64,000 nucleotides of DNA from the NCBI RefSeq assembly GCF_006547145.1, contig NZ_CP041244.1, positions 5,084,001 to 5,148,000 of the forward strand. Direction: 5' to 3'. Numbering within the stretch: position 1 is the stretch's first letter; each line of letters opens with the position of its first letter. Shown in pieces: positions 1 to 7,981 of this stretch. This DNA is from Actinomadura sp. WMMA1423. Its GTDB lineage: Bacteria > Actinomycetota > Actinomycetes > Streptosporangiales > Streptosporangiaceae. The notes below the pieces were generated by a model. That model saw only the letters and a program-made list of their open reading frames with translations, was not told where the DNA came from and did no database searches. Position numbers and translations under genes: made by a program.

Positions 1-115
1 CTTTGAGTACTACAAACCGTAATGTGGTGATTTCAGTAGCGCCGGACGCCGATCCGGCCCGCCGATATCGCGGATTCGCACCGCACGAACGCCCTGAGTA
101 GGGGAACCTGAACGG

Positions 116-469
116 GTGCAACAGCGGCATGGTCGAGTGCGCGAGCGCCTGGAGACGATCCGGACGCGGGCGGCGAAGTCCAGCACGTGGCGGACGTCCA
201 CCCAGGTACTGGCCCGCCTGGTCAACAAGAACGGTTTCGTCCCCATCAGGACGCGGTTGTCCCGCGAAGACCTCGCCTTCCTGGCCGGCGCCAGGGAAGA
301 GGTCCTCGTCTTCGCCGACCTCTCCCTGCGCCTGGTCGACCTGCACCGCCCGCAGGAGTCCGGCGGCATCACCAGCGACCCCGACCGCCCCATCCGCCGC
401 TGCCGAGCCTGCATGTCCCGCTGGCCCTGCCCCACCTACCGCACCATCGCCGAGGCCCTGGACCCCTGA
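116..469 (+). CDS. Small hypothetical protein with C-terminal cysteines
   Basis: I do not recognise a function. The 117-residue product has a basic N-terminal half, a hydrophobic strand-like stretch (EEVLVFADLSLRLVDLH) and a C-terminal RCRACMSRWPCPTYR segment whose three cysteines could bind a metal. The GTG at 116 follows a purine-rich taggggaa; a second in-frame GTG at 134 is also possible. Similar short proteins ending in a Cys-rich tail are common in actinomycetes, without known role. It is monocistronic here and is followed by repeat copy 1. Confidence 0.6.
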   Translation: MQQRHGRVRERLETIRTRAAKSSTWRTSTQVLARLVNKNGFVPIRTRLSREDLAFLAGAREEVLVFADLSLRLVDLHRPQESGGITSDPDRPIRRCRACMSRWPCPTYRTIAEALDP

Positions 470-589
470 CCCGCCCCCACCAGGACGCGCAGCCCCCAGC
501 GCCACACCAGCACCGCTCGCCCCGACCGGCGCCCCCCAGACGCGCAGACCCCAACCACCACAGCAACCACGCAACGACCTCAATGGGTT

Positions 590-731
590 GCGATCGCGTC
601 CAAAGGCAGATTCGAGCGAAGCAAGAATCTGATCGCGCAGCGAGCCGCCAAGGCGAGCCGAAGCGATGCCAGCGATCGCCCGCGTTTTTCGACGATGGAG
701 GGCCGCCAGGCCCGAAGGAGGAGAAAAACGC
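590..731 (+). repeat. Convergent-gene repeat element, copy 1 (body plus hairpin)
   Basis: This 142-bp stretch matches positions 5261-5402 with about eight substitutions and one indel by eye. It consists of a body (590-680) rich in GATCGCG and GCGAGCC motifs, then a hairpin with arms GCGTTTTTC (682-690) and GAAAAACGC (723-731) around a GGGCC/GGCCC inner stem. It lies between the end of the gene at 116-469 and the convergent kinase gene ending at 735, so the hairpin may end transcription from either side. Confidence 0.85.
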
Positions 732-734
732 AAG

Positions 735-1844
735 CTAACACGGCAACCTGACTTCGAAGCGGCAGCCGGGGCCGGTGTTGGCGACGCCGATCTCGCCCGC
801 GTGGGCCTCGACGATGCCGCGGGCGATGGCGAGGCCGAGGCCGGCGCCGCCGCCCGGGGTGCGGGCCGCCTCGCCGCGGAAGGCGACGTCGAACACGCGC
901 GGCAGGTCGTCCTCCGGGATGCCGCCGCACGCGTCGGCCACCGTCACCCGGGCCTCGTCCCCGCGGATCTCGCCGATGATCTCGACCGCGCCGTCGCTCG
1001 GCGTGTGCCGGATCGCGTTCACCACGAGGTTGCGCAGGGCACGGCCCAGCTCGCCGGCGTCCACCCGGACGGGCAGGCCCTCGCGGACTTCCCCGCGCAG
1101 CCGGACGCCCTTGGCGCGGGCCAGGGCCTCGGCGCCGGCGACGGCCTCGGCGACCAGGTCCGCCAGGCCTACGCGCTCGCGGGACAGCCGCAGGGCGCCG
1201 GCGTGGATGCGCGACAGCTCGAACAGGTCGTCCACCATCTCGGTCAGCCGCTCCACCTCGACGCGGATGCGGCCGTGGTAGCGGTGGGTCGTCTCCTCGT
1301 CGGCGACGACCTCGTCCTCCAGGGCCTCGGCCATCGCGCGGAGCCCGGCCAGGGGGGTGCGCAGATCGTGGCTCACCCAGGCGACCAGCTCTCGGCGGCT
1401 GGCCTCCAGCGCCTGCTCGCGCTCGTGCGCCGCGGCGAGCCGGTCGTAGGCGGCCTCCAACTCGCGGGACAGCTCCGCCAGCTCGGCGGGGAGCCGCGCC
1501 GCGGGCGGGCGGAACCGGTCGGCGCGGACGGCCTCGACCAGGGTCCGGTTGGCGGCGACCAGGCGGCGGCCGAGCAGGACCGACACGGCCATCGCGACCA
1601 GCCCCGCGGAGGTCACGACGGCGAGCACCACGGAGCGGTCGTGGTCGTTCAGCAGCATCATGAACGAGATCACGAGGATGCCGGAGATGGTCGCCAGCAC
1701 CGTGGCGGCGCCGACGACGACCAGCTGGGTGGCCACCGAGCGCGCGCGCAGCGCGTGGAGGAGGCCGAGGGCGACGACCGCGACGGCGAACGCGGCCAGC
1801 GCCGCGTAGTACACCACCCAGAGGAGGTCCTCGAACGGGATCAT
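735..1844 (-). CDS. Sensor histidine kinase of an OmpR-type two-component system
   Basis: This 369-residue membrane kinase autophosphorylates on His and passes phosphate to the regulator encoded just upstream. Two membrane segments fill residues 5-80, with no large extracellular domain between them, which suggests intramembrane sensing. A linker and coiled coil (about 100-140) lead to the H-box VSHDLRTPL, the N-box NLVVNAIRHTP, and a GLGLAIARGIV glycine box; it ends RFEVRLPC. The start ATG overlaps the regulator stop as ATGA (1841-1844), so the two are translationally coupled. The signal sensed is unknown. Confidence 0.9.
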   Translation of the reverse strand: MIPFEDLLWVVYYAALAAFAVAVVALGLLHALRARSVATQLVVVGAATVLATISGILVISFMMLLNDHDRSVVLAVVTSAGLVAMAVSVLLGRRLVAANRTLVEAVRADRFRPPAARLPAELAELSRELEAAYDRLAAAHEREQALEASRRELVAWVSHDLRTPLAGLRAMAEALEDEVVADEETTHRYHGRIRVEVERLTEMVDDLFELSRIHAGALRLSRERVGLADLVAEAVAGAEALARAKGVRLRGEVREGLPVRVDAGELGRALRNLVVNAIRHTPSDGAVEIIGEIRGDEARVTVADACGGIPEDDLPRVFDVAFRGEAARTPGGGAGLGLAIARGIVEAHAGEIGVANTGPGCRFEVRLPC

Positions 1845-2557
1845 CGGCCGTTCTCCGCGGGCTCGTAGCGGTAGCCGACGCCCCAGACGGTGACGATGCG
1901 GCGCGGCGTGGTCGGATCGTCCTCGATCTTCTCGCGCAGCCGCCGGACGTGGACGGTCACCGTGGAGGAGTCGCCGAACGTCCAGTCCCAGACGCGTTCG
2001 AGCAGCTCGTCGCGGGTGAACGCCTGCCTCGGGTGGCGCAGCAGGAACGCCAGCAGGTCGAACTCGCGGGAGGTGAGCGCGAGGTGCTCGCCTTCCAGCT
2101 CCGCCTCGTGGGCGCTGACGTCCACGACGAGGCCCCCGTCGCGCAGCGGTCCGGACGGGCCGGTCGGGGCGAGCGCCCCCCGCGCCCGGCGCAGCACCGA
2201 CCGGACGCGCAGCGCCAGCTCGCGCGGGCTGAACGGCTTGGTCACGTAGTCGTCTGCGCCGGTCTCCAGGCCGACGAGGCGGTCGGTCTCCGCGCCGAGC
2301 GCCGTCAGCATCACGATCGGGACGGTCGAGGTCTCGCGAAGGCGCCGGCACACCTCGAGGCCGTCCATCCCGGGCAGCATCAGGTCGAGGACGACGAGGT
2401 CCGGCGGCTCGTCGAGCGCCTTGCGCAGGGCGGTCCGGCCGTCGGCGACGCACACGACCTCGTGCCCGTCACGGGCCAGGTAGCGGGCGACGACCTCGGC
2501 GACCGTCGGGTCGTCGTCGACCACCAGGACGCGCCCGGCGTGGGAGACGGTGTTCAC
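1841..2557 (-). CDS. OmpR/PhoB-family response regulator
   Basis: The receiver domain (residues 9-120) has the acidic cluster DDD, phospho-acceptor Asp58 in VVLDLMLPG and Lys107 in YVTKPF. A winged-helix DNA-binding domain (about 138-232) follows, with LTSREFDLLAFLLRHP and the recognition helix SSTVTVHVRRLREKIEDDP. The 238-residue length is normal for the family. It is the first gene of an operon with the kinase at 735-1844; the ends overlap by four bases. The targets are not evident from the neighbourhood. Confidence 0.93.
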   Translation of the reverse strand: MNTVSHAGRVLVVDDDPTVAEVVARYLARDGHEVVCVADGRTALRKALDEPPDLVVLDLMLPGMDGLEVCRRLRETSTVPIVMLTALGAETDRLVGLETGADDYVTKPFSPRELALRVRSVLRRARGALAPTGPSGPLRDGGLVVDVSAHEAELEGEHLALTSREFDLLAFLLRHPRQAFTRDELLERVWDWTFGDSSTVTVHVRRLREKIEDDPTTPRRIVTVWGVGYRYEPAENGR

Positions 2558-2664
2558 CCCTCAACGCTAGGCCCCCGCCGCCGGTCCCATCCGGCACGTC
2601 ACCACCCTGTAAGGATTCGATCATGGTTCGACCTGGGCGACCTGCGTAACCGGACGAGCACCGC

Positions 2665-2676
2665 TTTAATGGCCCG
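2665..2676 (+). promoter_or_regulatory. Candidate -10 box for a leaderless transcript
   Basis: TTTAAT (2665-2670) lies exactly six bases before the ATG at 2677 and no Shine-Dalgarno sequence precedes that ATG. This spacing places the transcription start at the start codon. Confidence 0.4.
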
Positions 2677-3366
2677 ATGTCGCACCCACGGTCCGCGACC
2701 TCCAACGGCGGGGTCCTCGCGCTGGTCCTCGTCGGGGGCGCGGTCGCCACCGGTGCCGCCGCCCTGCTGTGGGCCCTGCACATACTGCTGGGCGTCCTCC
2801 CGTCCGTTCCCTACTTCCTGTTCACCTGCCTGGTCACGGGAGTCGTCACGGGCGCGCCCATGATGCTCGCGCGGCCTCGCGGGCCGCTCGCCCCGATCGC
2901 GGCGGGACCGGCGGCGTACGTCGCGGTGGAGGTCGGCGCGCGGATCGGCCTCATCCTCGGCCAGGTCCTGCACGGCGAGATCCCGACCGGCGGCTTCATG
3001 CTCCGGGTCTGGGAGCCCCAGTTCTCGATCTACCAGGCGTACGAGCTGCTCGCGGTGGTGGCGGCGGCCGGGCTCGCGGGGCTGCGGGTCGTGACGGCCT
3101 CGAAGGGCGGCACGTCCCAGCCGTGGAACGCGGGCGGCCCTGGTGGGCCCTTCGGCTCTCCCGGCGGCCCGTTCACTCCCGGCGGGCCGCCCCATCCGGG
3201 CTACGCGCCGAGGCCGGGCCAGGGCCCGTTCCCCGGGCAGCCCCCGGCCGGGCAGCCGGTGCGGCCGCCGGCGCCGGTCCACCAGCCGCCGCCCGTCCCC
3301 GGCCCGGGTCAGGGTCCGGCCCCCAGGGGTCCTCAGGGTCCGCCTCCGCCGCACGGCGGTGCCTAG
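2677..3366 (+). CDS. Membrane protein with Gly/Pro-rich cytoplasmic tail
   Basis: The 229-residue protein has about four hydrophobic segments (roughly residues 13-35, 40-60, 70-90 and 112-135; one lies in a stretch of small residues). From about 145 to the end it is a low-complexity tail of GGP, PGG and PPP units. I recognise no enzymatic motif. Such tails often mediate protein interactions in actinobacterial membrane proteins, but that is inference. It runs divergently from the two-component pair and is probably read from a leaderless message. Confidence 0.75.
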   Translation: MSHPRSATSNGGVLALVLVGGAVATGAAALLWALHILLGVLPSVPYFLFTCLVTGVVTGAPMMLARPRGPLAPIAAGPAAYVAVEVGARIGLILGQVLHGEIPTGGFMLRVWEPQFSIYQAYELLAVVAAAGLAGLRVVTASKGGTSQPWNAGGPGGPFGSPGGPFTPGGPPHPGYAPRPGQGPFPGQPPAGQPVRPPAPVHQPPPVPGPGQGPAPRGPQGPPPPHGGA

Positions 3367-3405
3367 GTCGTCCGCCAGGCTGATGACCCGTGCGGCACCA
3401 GCGCA

Positions 3406-3417
3406 TACGGTGGAGCC
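3406..3417 (+). promoter_or_regulatory. Candidate -10 box immediately upstream of start
   Basis: TACGGT (3406-3411) is six bases before the ATG at 3418. The intervening GGAGCC could instead act as a Shine-Dalgarno sequence, so leaderless reading is not certain here. Confidence 0.35.
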
Positions 3418-3588
3418 ATGGGTAAGACGATCCTGACCATTCTCGGTGTGATCCTCGCGGTGTGGCTCGTGGTCACCGTCATCGGCGCGATCTTCTCGAT
3501 GCTGAAGATGTTCTTCTTCATCGGACTCGTCGCCGTCGCGGTGGTACTCGCGGTGACCGCGGTGTCAAAGATGTCGAAAAGCCGCTAG
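3418..3588 (+). CDS. Small two-segment membrane protein
   Basis: A 56-residue open frame (ATG 3418, TAG 3586-3588) encodes MGKTILTILGV followed by two hydrophobic segments (about residues 4-25 and 31-49) and a basic tail KMSKSR. It has GC-rich third positions like its neighbours and an upstream GGAG, so it looks genuine. It resembles the short hydrophobic proteins common in actinomycetes; no function is known to me. Confidence 0.65.
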   Translation: MGKTILTILGVILAVWLVVTVIGAIFSMLKMFFFIGLVAVAVVLAVTAVSKMSKSR

Positions 3589-3675
3589 TCGAGCGGTCCG
3601 TTCCCCTTGCCGCGATGTCGCCGGTGACCGCATGATGCCGGAATAACCGGGCGGTCATCGTCGAAGGGGTTCATC

Positions 3676-5232
3676 GTGCCAGGTCTTGACGGAGTGCTGC
3701 GCGAGCGGGCGCTCGCCTACCCCGATCGCATCGCGTACATCGCGGGCGACACCGAGGTCTCCTACCGCGACTTCGACCGGCGCGTCGACCGGGTCGCCGC
3801 GGCGCTCGCCGCCGCGGGGCTCGGGCCCGGCGACCGGGTCGCGGTCCTCGACAAGAACTCCCTCGAATACGCCGAACTGCTCTTCGGCGCGACCAGGATC
3901 GGCGCGGCGCAGGTGCCGGTGAACTACCGGCTCGCGCCCGACGAGGTCGCCTACATCGTCAACAACGCGCAGGCGAAGGTCTTCGTCGTCGGCCCCGAGT
4001 TCGTCCCGGTGCTGGACGCGATCGCCGACAAGCTCGAGCACACGACCCTCATGGTCGTCGCCGGCGGCTCCGGCCACGCCCACCAGGACTACGCGGCCTG
4101 GATCGACTCGGCCCCCGCCGAGCCCCCGGCGCACGAGCCCGACTCCGGGGACGTGTTCGTCCAGCTGTACTCCTCCGGCACGACGGGCCTGCCGAAGGGC
4201 GTCATGCTGACGCACGACAACTTCCTCTCGGCGCTCGCGGTGACCAACGACGTCTGGAACATCGACGCCTCGTCCGTGCTGATGATCGCGATGCCGATGT
4301 ACCACGTGGCCGGCAACGTGCTCACCGTCTCCGCCGTCTACAACGGCCTGACCGGCGTCATCACGCGCGAGCCCGACCCGACCGCGATCGCGCAGGGCAT
4401 CGAGAGGCACCGCGTCACGCACATCTTCCTCGTCCCGGTGCTGCTGCAGTTCATGCCGCTGATCCCCGAGGTCACCGCCGCCGACATGTCCAGCCTGCGG
4501 CTCATGCTGTACGGGGCCTCCCCGATCAGCGAGGACGTCCTGCGCACCGCCATGCAGATGCTGCCGACGACCGACTTCCGGCAGGTGTACGGGCTGACGG
4601 AGGTGACCGGCGCGATCACCTCGCTGCCCCCCGAGGACCACGACCCGGACGGCCCGAACGCGCACCGGCTGCGCAGCGCCGGCCTGCCCAACGACAACAC
4701 CGAGCTCAAGATCGTGGACCCGGCGACCGGGGAGGAGCAGCCCACCGGCCAGGTCGGCGAGATCCTCTGCCGGACGCCGCAGAACATGAAGGGCTACTGG
4801 GGCATGCCGGAGGCGACCGCCGGCGCCCTCTCGGAGGACAACTGGTTCCGGACGGGCGACGCCGGCTACCTCGACGAGGACGGCTACCTCTACATCCACG
4901 ACCGCGTCAAGGACATGATCATCTCGGGCGGGGAGAACATCTACCCGGCCGAGGTGGAGAACGTCCTGATGGGCCACCCCGCCGTGAGCGACTGCGCGGT
5001 CATCGGCGTCCCCGACGAGCGCTGGGGCGAGACGCCCAAGGCGATCGTCGTGCTGACCGAGGACGTCCCCGACCAGGAGATCATCGACTACTGCCGCGAG
5101 CACCTGGCCCACTTCAAGTGCCCCACCTCGGTCGAGCGCCGCGACGCCATCCCGCGCAACCCCACCGGCAAGATCCTCAAGCGCGACCTCCGCGCCCCCT
5201 ACTGGCAGGGCACAGACCGAGGAGTCAATTGA
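3676..5232 (+). CDS. Fatty acyl-CoA ligase (AMP-binding, ANL superfamily)
   Basis: The 518-residue enzyme should activate a carboxylic acid with ATP to an acyl-adenylate and then to its CoA thioester. The P-loop YSSGTTGLPKGVMLTH is near residue 160-175, A5 motif YGLTE near 303, and the hinge block WFRTGDAGYLDEDGYLYIHDRV then KDMIISGGENIYPAEVE near 395-425. The catalytic Lys is in PTGKILKRDLR close to the C-terminus. The GTG start at 3676 follows GAAGGGG. The length fits the FadD family; chain length and pathway cannot be told. Repeat copy 2 lies directly downstream. Confidence 0.92.
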   Translation: MPGLDGVLRERALAYPDRIAYIAGDTEVSYRDFDRRVDRVAAALAAAGLGPGDRVAVLDKNSLEYAELLFGATRIGAAQVPVNYRLAPDEVAYIVNNAQAKVFVVGPEFVPVLDAIADKLEHTTLMVVAGGSGHAHQDYAAWIDSAPAEPPAHEPDSGDVFVQLYSSGTTGLPKGVMLTHDNFLSALAVTNDVWNIDASSVLMIAMPMYHVAGNVLTVSAVYNGLTGVITREPDPTAIAQGIERHRVTHIFLVPVLLQFMPLIPEVTAADMSSLRLMLYGASPISEDVLRTAMQMLPTTDFRQVYGLTEVTGAITSLPPEDHDPDGPNAHRLRSAGLPNDNTELKIVDPATGEEQPTGQVGEILCRTPQNMKGYWGMPEATAGALSEDNWFRTGDAGYLDEDGYLYIHDRVKDMIISGGENIYPAEVENVLMGHPAVSDCAVIGVPDERWGETPKAIVVLTEDVPDQEIIDYCREHLAHFKCPTSVERRDAIPRNPTGKILKRDLRAPYWQGTDRGVN

Positions 5233-5260
5233 TCCTTCACCCGCGACGACCTGAGACACC

Positions 5261-5402
5261 GCGATCGCGTCCGAAGGCGGATTCGAGCGAAGTAAGAATC
5301 TGATCGCGCAGCGAGCCGCAAGGCGAGACGGAGCGATGCCAGCGATCGCCCGCGTTCTTCGACGATGGAGGGCCGCCAGGCCCGAAGGAGGAGAAGAACG
5401 CG
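5261..5402 (+). repeat. Convergent-gene repeat element, copy 2 (body plus hairpin)
   Basis: This is a 142-bp near-copy of 590-731 in the same orientation, starting 28 bases after the acyl-CoA ligase stop. The hairpin arms are CGCGTTCTTC (5351-5360) and GAAGAACGCG (5393-5402). Compared with copy 1, one T has become C in the left arm and the opposite A has become G in the right arm, which keeps the pairing. It separates convergent genes. Confidence 0.88.
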
Positions 5403-5406
5403 GGTA

Positions 5407-6282
5407 TTACGGGTATCGGACCACCGCTGAGAGAGGGCGGTGGTCCGAGGCCTTCACCGGGGTCGACGGGACGCTGCAGGAGACGGCGGCCGACTTGCCG
5501 ATGAAAAGGTAGTCGGTCTTGTCGAGCGCAGAGCCGCGCCAGTCCTGCCGGGTCTTCGCCCCGGTCCGGGACGAGCCGGTCTGGTCGCACTCGGCGTAGG
5601 CGGCGTAGAGGGGGTCGAGCGCGGGGCTCTCCGGGACGTCGGCGAGTTCGCCGCCGACGAGGATCCGGTCGGTGCCGGCGAGCGAGGTCAGGGCGCCGGC
5701 CTCCTTGCGGCGCCACTGGCCGCTCTCGCCGGCGGTGAGCTGGGTGACGCAGACGCGGGTGCTCCAGGACGGGACCTCGCCGCACAGGGCGACGCGGGCG
5801 CTCCCGGCGGGGGCGGGCAGCCTCGCCTGCCGCTGCGCGGAGAGCGGCGCGTCGGTGCCGATGGCGACGCCGGCGCGCCCCTGCCCGTCCGCGCACGCCT
5901 CGGCTCCGGGGGGCGACGCGAACGCCCAGCTCCACTTGGGCAGGGACGTCCTGAACGTGCGGACCTGCCCCTCGCAGACCTCCTGGAGGAGGACGGCGTT
6001 CGGGCGCACCGTGCGCCCGCCGACCTCCGTCGCGCGCATCCGCTGGACGATCTCCTTGGCCAGCCTGGCGGGCGCGGAGCCGGAGGGGCATCCGGGACCG
6101 CCGCACACGTTCCAGCTCAGCGCGTTGATCGTCACGGCCGCGGGGCGGTCGGCGGCCCCGTCGGCGTGGGCGGGACCACCGCCCCGCAGGCCCTGGATGC
6201 TGGCGCCGGTGGCGGCCGCGGTCACGACCGCGGCGGCAGCGCAGACCGAGAGCAGGGGAATCAGGGCGCGGGGGGATCGCAC
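5407..6282 (-). CDS. Secreted endonuclease/exonuclease/phosphatase-fold protein
   Basis: An N-terminal signal peptide (residues 1-27, hydrophobic core PLLSVCAAAAVVTAAATGA) precedes an EEP (DNase I-like) domain. Key family blocks are visible: SWNVCGG (Asn, metal site), LLQEVCEG (Glu), DRILVGGELAD, where the usual NTD is absent, DYLFIGK and the terminal SDHRPLSAVV with its catalytic His. The 291-residue length fits an extracellular nuclease or phosphodiesterase. The substrate is unknown. Several cysteine pairs fit an exported protein. Confidence 0.8.
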   Translation of the reverse strand: MRSPRALIPLLSVCAAAAVVTAAATGASIQGLRGGGPAHADGAADRPAAVTINALSWNVCGGPGCPSGSAPARLAKEIVQRMRATEVGGRTVRPNAVLLQEVCEGQVRTFRTSLPKWSWAFASPPGAEACADGQGRAGVAIGTDAPLSAQRQARLPAPAGSARVALCGEVPSWSTRVCVTQLTAGESGQWRRKEAGALTSLAGTDRILVGGELADVPESPALDPLYAAYAECDQTGSSRTGAKTRQDWRGSALDKTDYLFIGKSAAVSCSVPSTPVKASDHRPLSAVVRYP

Positions 6283-6409
6283 ACGTTCTCCAGACGGGGG
6301 TTATCTGCGGGGGTGATGCCGGAATCTCACCACATCAAGATCGCATCCGCCAGCCGTTCGCGACCACTCGGTCACCCTCGGCCGGGGGAATCCACGCGAT
6401 CAAGGTTAA

Positions 6410-6435
6410 GGGGCCCCGGCGGGTGCCGGGACCCC
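6410..6435 (-). terminator. Hairpin terminator of the EF-Tu gene
   Basis: Arms GGGGCCCCGGC (6410-6420) and GCCGGGACCCC (6425-6435) pair with one mismatch. On the minus strand the stem is followed by TTAACCTT, eight bases downstream of the EF-Tu stop codon. Confidence 0.7.
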
Positions 6436-6442
6436 TCTCCCG

Positions 6443-7624
6443 CTAGTCGAGCAGCGCCGTGACGGTGCCCGCGCCGACCGTCCGGCCGCCCTCGCGGATC
6501 GCGAAGCCGAGCCCCTCGGTCATCGCGACCGGCTTGCCCAGCTCGACGGCCATCTCGACCGAGTCGCCGGGCAGCGCCATGCCGCCCTCACCGAGGTCGA
6601 CGCCGCCGACCACGTCCGTGGTGCGGAAGTGGAACTGCGGCCGGTAGCCGTGGAGGAACGGCCTGCTCCGCCCGCCCTCGTCGGCGGTCAGCACCCGGAC
6701 CCGCGCCCGGAACCGCAGGTGCGGCCGGATCGCACCCGGCGCGCTGACCACCTGGCCGCGCCGCACCTGGTCCCGCTTGACGCCGCGCAGCAGCATGGCG
6801 GTGTTGTCGCCCGCCTCCGCGTGGCCCATCGTCCGCCCGAACGTCTCCAGCCCCGTCGCGACGGAGCCGAACGTCGCGCCGAGCCCGACGACCTCCACGG
6901 CGTCCCCGGTCCGTATCGCGCCCTGGGCCACGACCCCGGTCACGACGGTGCCGCGCCCGGTGATCGTGAGGACGCTCTCGACCGGCATCAGGAACGGCCT
7001 GTCGAGCACCCTGCGCGGCACGGGCACGTAGGCGTCGATCGCGTCGAGCAGGTCGACGATCCGCGCCGTCCAGTACGGGTCGCCCTCCAGCGCCCGCAGC
7101 CCGGACACGCGCACGATCGGCACCTCCTCGCCGGGGAAGCCGTACTCGGTGAGCAGCTCCCTGACCTCCAGCTCGACCAGGTCGAGGAGCTCGGTGTCCT
7201 CGACCGTGTCGGCCTTGTTCAGCGCCACCACGATGTGCCCGACGCCGACCTGCCGCGCCAGCACGATGTGCTCGCGCGTCTGCGGCATGGCGCCGTCCTG
7301 CGCGGACACGACCAGCACGGCCCCGTCCACCTGCGCGGCACCGGAGATCATGTTCTTCACGTAGTCGGCGTGACCCGGCATGTCGACGTGCGCGTAGTGC
7401 CTGGTCGCGGTCGCGTACTCGACGTGCGCGACGTTGATCGTGATGCCTCGGTCGCGCTCCTCCGGGGCGCGGTCGATGCGCTCGAACGGCACCGGGGACG
7501 CCAGCCCGCGGTCGGCGAGCACCTTGGTGATCGCCGCGGTCAGCGTGGTCTTGCCGTGGTCGACGTGCCCCATCGTGCCGATGTTCAGATGCGGCTTGTC
7601 GCGCTCGTAAAGCTGCTTGGCCAT
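6443..7624 (-). CDS. tuf: Divergent elongation factor Tu (second tuf-type paralogue)
   Basis: The 393-residue GTPase delivers aminoacyl-tRNA to the ribosome. G1 GHVDHGKT (19-26), switch I RGITIN, G3 DMPGH (81-85, canonical EF-Tu has DCPGH) and G4 NKAD are present, with domains 2 and 3 complete. It differs from housekeeping EF-Tu at conserved places: TGVVAQG (230-236) replaces TGRVERG, and GLGFAIREGG replaces GLRFAIREGG. It stands alone, without rpsL-rpsG-fusA, so it is likely a paralogue like Streptomyces tuf3. I chose ATG 7624 (MAKQ) over an upstream ATG because all EF-Tu begin this way. Confidence 0.9.
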   Translation of the reverse strand: MAKQLYERDKPHLNIGTMGHVDHGKTTLTAAITKVLADRGLASPVPFERIDRAPEERDRGITINVAHVEYATATRHYAHVDMPGHADYVKNMISGAAQVDGAVLVVSAQDGAMPQTREHIVLARQVGVGHIVVALNKADTVEDTELLDLVELEVRELLTEYGFPGEEVPIVRVSGLRALEGDPYWTARIVDLLDAIDAYVPVPRRVLDRPFLMPVESVLTITGRGTVVTGVVAQGAIRTGDAVEVVGLGATFGSVATGLETFGRTMGHAEAGDNTAMLLRGVKRDQVRRGQVVSAPGAIRPHLRFRARVRVLTADEGGRSRPFLHGYRPQFHFRTTDVVGGVDLGEGGMALPGDSVEMAVELGKPVAMTEGLGFAIREGGRTVGAGTVTALLD

Positions 7625-7639
7625 TGGTCTCGTCCTCAC

Positions 7640-7981
7640 TGGTGGATCCCGTGAGAACCACCGCGCACACTCTGTAGGCGCGGTTCGTGCTCGACCCCCC
7701 TCCGCTGGTTCTCCGGAAGGGTAGGACGGAGAGGGGTCAGCGTCGCAGGCCGTCGAAGGCGTCTGCGTTCGCTGCCGCCGAGAAGGCAGCCGGCACCGCG
7801 CTCAGCAGGTCGAGACCTGCGAGCGTCCGGGTGCCGGCTGCGAGGAACATGCTCCGGACACTACGTCCGCCCCCGGCGGAAAGTCGACCGATTTATCCGC
7901 CCGGCCGCGGCGGCTCCGCGATCAGCAGCCGGACGTGACACCCCCTCTTGCCCGTCCGGCCGTGCGCGGGTCCCTCCCGGG
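7640..7981. other. 342-bp region between EF-Tu and MFS genes
   Basis: This stretch holds the presumed EF-Tu promoter (about 7625-7735, minus strand) and a possible 37-codon minus-strand frame at 7737-7850. A plus-strand open frame through it has no ribosome-binding site or family resemblance. No other structure was seen. Confidence 0.5.
7737..7850 (-). CDS. Possible 37-residue small protein
   Basis: An ATG at 7850 preceded by GGAGC opens a frame encoding MFLAAGTRTLAGLDLLSAVP and a further 17 residues ending DAFDGLRR, stop at 7737. Hydrophobic, alanine-rich, no recognised family. Third positions are mostly G/C. It could be a real small protein or a chance frame. Confidence 0.3.
   Translation of the reverse strand: MFLAAGTRTLAGLDLLSAVPAAFSAAANADAFDGLRR

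Noticed and set aside
735..2453. Long minus-strand frame that appears to fuse regulator and kinase
   Set aside because: The extra N-terminal part is an out-of-frame shadow of the regulator; the real kinase starts at 1844 with ATGA overlap.
7687..7938. 83-codon plus-strand frame
   Set aside because: No ribosome site, Pro/Arg/Ala-rich composition and no conserved block; more likely a shadow.
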